A stretch of 5,749 bases of DNA from Kineosporiaceae bacterium (GTDB lineage: Bacteria > Actinomycetota > Actinomycetes > Actinomycetales > Angustibacteraceae): the NCBI GenBank assembly GCA_027345905.1, contig DAIETC010000128.1:1-5749 (forward strand), in the 5' to 3' direction. Below, piece after piece: positions 5,152 through 5,749 of this stretch. The position numbers and the translations under genes are program-made. Position 1 is the first letter of the stretch. Every line of letters begins with the position of its first letter. Under the pieces are notes generated by a model that saw only the letters and a list, made by a program, of their open reading frames with translations, was not told where the DNA came from and made no database searches.

Positions 5152-5749
5152 CTGAGCGCGTGCGTCGTCCTGGGTGTCGGGGGCGGCATCGCGGCGTACA
5201 AGGTCGCCTCGCTGCTGCGGCTGCTGACCGAGGCCGGCGACGAGGTGCGCGTCGTCCCCACGCGGGCGGCGCTGCAGTTCGTCGGCGCACCGACCTGGGC
5301 CGCCCTGTCCGGGCACCCGGTCAGCACCGAGGTCTGGGACGACGCGCACCTCGTCCCGCACGTGCGGCTGGGCCGCGACGCCGACCTGGTGGTGGTGGCG
5401 CCTGCCACGGCCGACCTGATCGCCCGGGCCGCACACGGTCTGGCCGACGACCTGCTGACGGCCACCTTGCTCAGCGCCCGGTGCCCGGTCGTGATGGCCG
5501 CCGCCATGCACACCGAGATGTGGGAGCACGCCGCCACGGTCGCCAACGTCGCCACGCTGCGCGGGCGCGGCGTCGTCGTCCTCGAACCCGCATCGGGCCG
5601 GCTCACGGGCAGCGACAGCGGGGTCGGGCGGTTGCCGGAGCCGGAGGCGATCGCGGCGCGGTGCCGGCACATCCTGGCCCGGGGGAGCGCCGCGAGCGAC
5701 CTGGTGGGCCGCCGGGTGGTGGTCAGCGCCGGCGGCACCCGCGAGGCCC
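5152..5749 (+). CDS. coaBC: Bifunctional phosphopantothenoylcysteine decarboxylase / phosphopantothenate-cysteine ligase, 5' part
   Basis: CoaBC joins cysteine to 4'-phosphopantothenate (CoaB) and decarboxylates the product to 4'-phosphopantetheine (CoaC, FMN-dependent), on the way to coenzyme A. About 199 codons are present before the window ends. The flavoprotein domain opens with VVLGVGGGIAAYK (residues 5-17). The candidate catalytic His70 is in VPHVRLG, followed by ADLVVVAPATADL. AAAMHTEMW (116-124) is the PAMN/PAMH substrate motif and SGRLTGSDSGVGRLPEPE the flap region. The CoaB domain begins at VVVSAGGTRE (189-198). Two family positions differ from what I would expect: GVSGG reads GVGGG, and PAMH reads AAMH. 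The proposed start is CTG 5152, one base after the rpoZ stop; it gives (M)SACVVLGV, which matches the length of relatives. The family is certain; the start is less so. Confidence 0.93.
   Translation, partial: MSACVVLGVGGGIAAYKVASLLRLLTEAGDEVRVVPTRAALQFVGAPTWAALSGHPVSTEVWDDAHLVPHVRLGRDADLVVVAPATADLIARAAHGLADDLLTATLLSARCPVVMAAAMHTEMWEHAATVANVATLRGRGVVVLEPASGRLTGSDSGVGRLPEPEAIAARCRHILARGSAASDLVGRRVVVSAGGTREA

Overview
This window is a compact, all-plus-strand stretch of chromosome from a high-GC actinobacterium. It holds the end of the de novo pyrimidine operon and the conserved housekeeping block that follows it. The order is carB (3' part) - pyrK - pyrD - [repeat/palindrome element] - pyrF - mihF - gmk - rpoZ - coaBC (5' part). 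The run pyrF-mihF-gmk-rpoZ-coaBC is a typical actinobacterial arrangement. A pyrK-pyrD pair (class 1B, NAD-linked dihydroorotate dehydrogenase) instead of a quinone-linked class 2 enzyme argues against Mycobacterium. It would fit Pseudonocardiales or a related order, but the genus cannot be fixed from sequence reading alone.

Layout. Bases 1-2866 hold three tightly coupled genes: carB/pyrK and pyrK/pyrD each share one base in a TGATG stop/start overlap. Bases 2803-2986 hold the one non-routine structure. A C-rich 30-base repeat extends the pyrD reading frame, a perfect 25-bp inverted repeat with a 10-base loop contains the pyrD stop codon, and a G-rich 18-base tandem repeat follows. pyrF starts at a TTG with a strong ribosome binding site at 3012-3021. 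mihF follows 9 bases after pyrF, with a plausible promoter of its own whose -10 overlaps the pyrF stop and would give a leaderless mRNA. gmk overlaps mihF by four bases, rpoZ follows after 37 bases, and coaBC appears to start at a CTG codon one base after rpoZ and runs off the window.

How the genes work together. CarB makes carbamoyl phosphate, PyrK/PyrD oxidise dihydroorotate to orotate, and PyrF makes UMP. Gmk feeds the GTP pool. MihF is a nucleoid protein, RpoZ is the RNA polymerase omega subunit, and CoaBC makes phosphopantetheine for coenzyme A.

I see no novel enzyme system, CRISPR array, tRNA/rRNA or insertion sequence. The observations worth following are the palindrome with flanking G-rich/C-rich arrays, the repeat-derived PyrD tail, the possible leaderless mihF promoter and the CTG start of coaBC. 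Apart from the element at about 2803-2986, no stretch over 300 bases lacks a gene.
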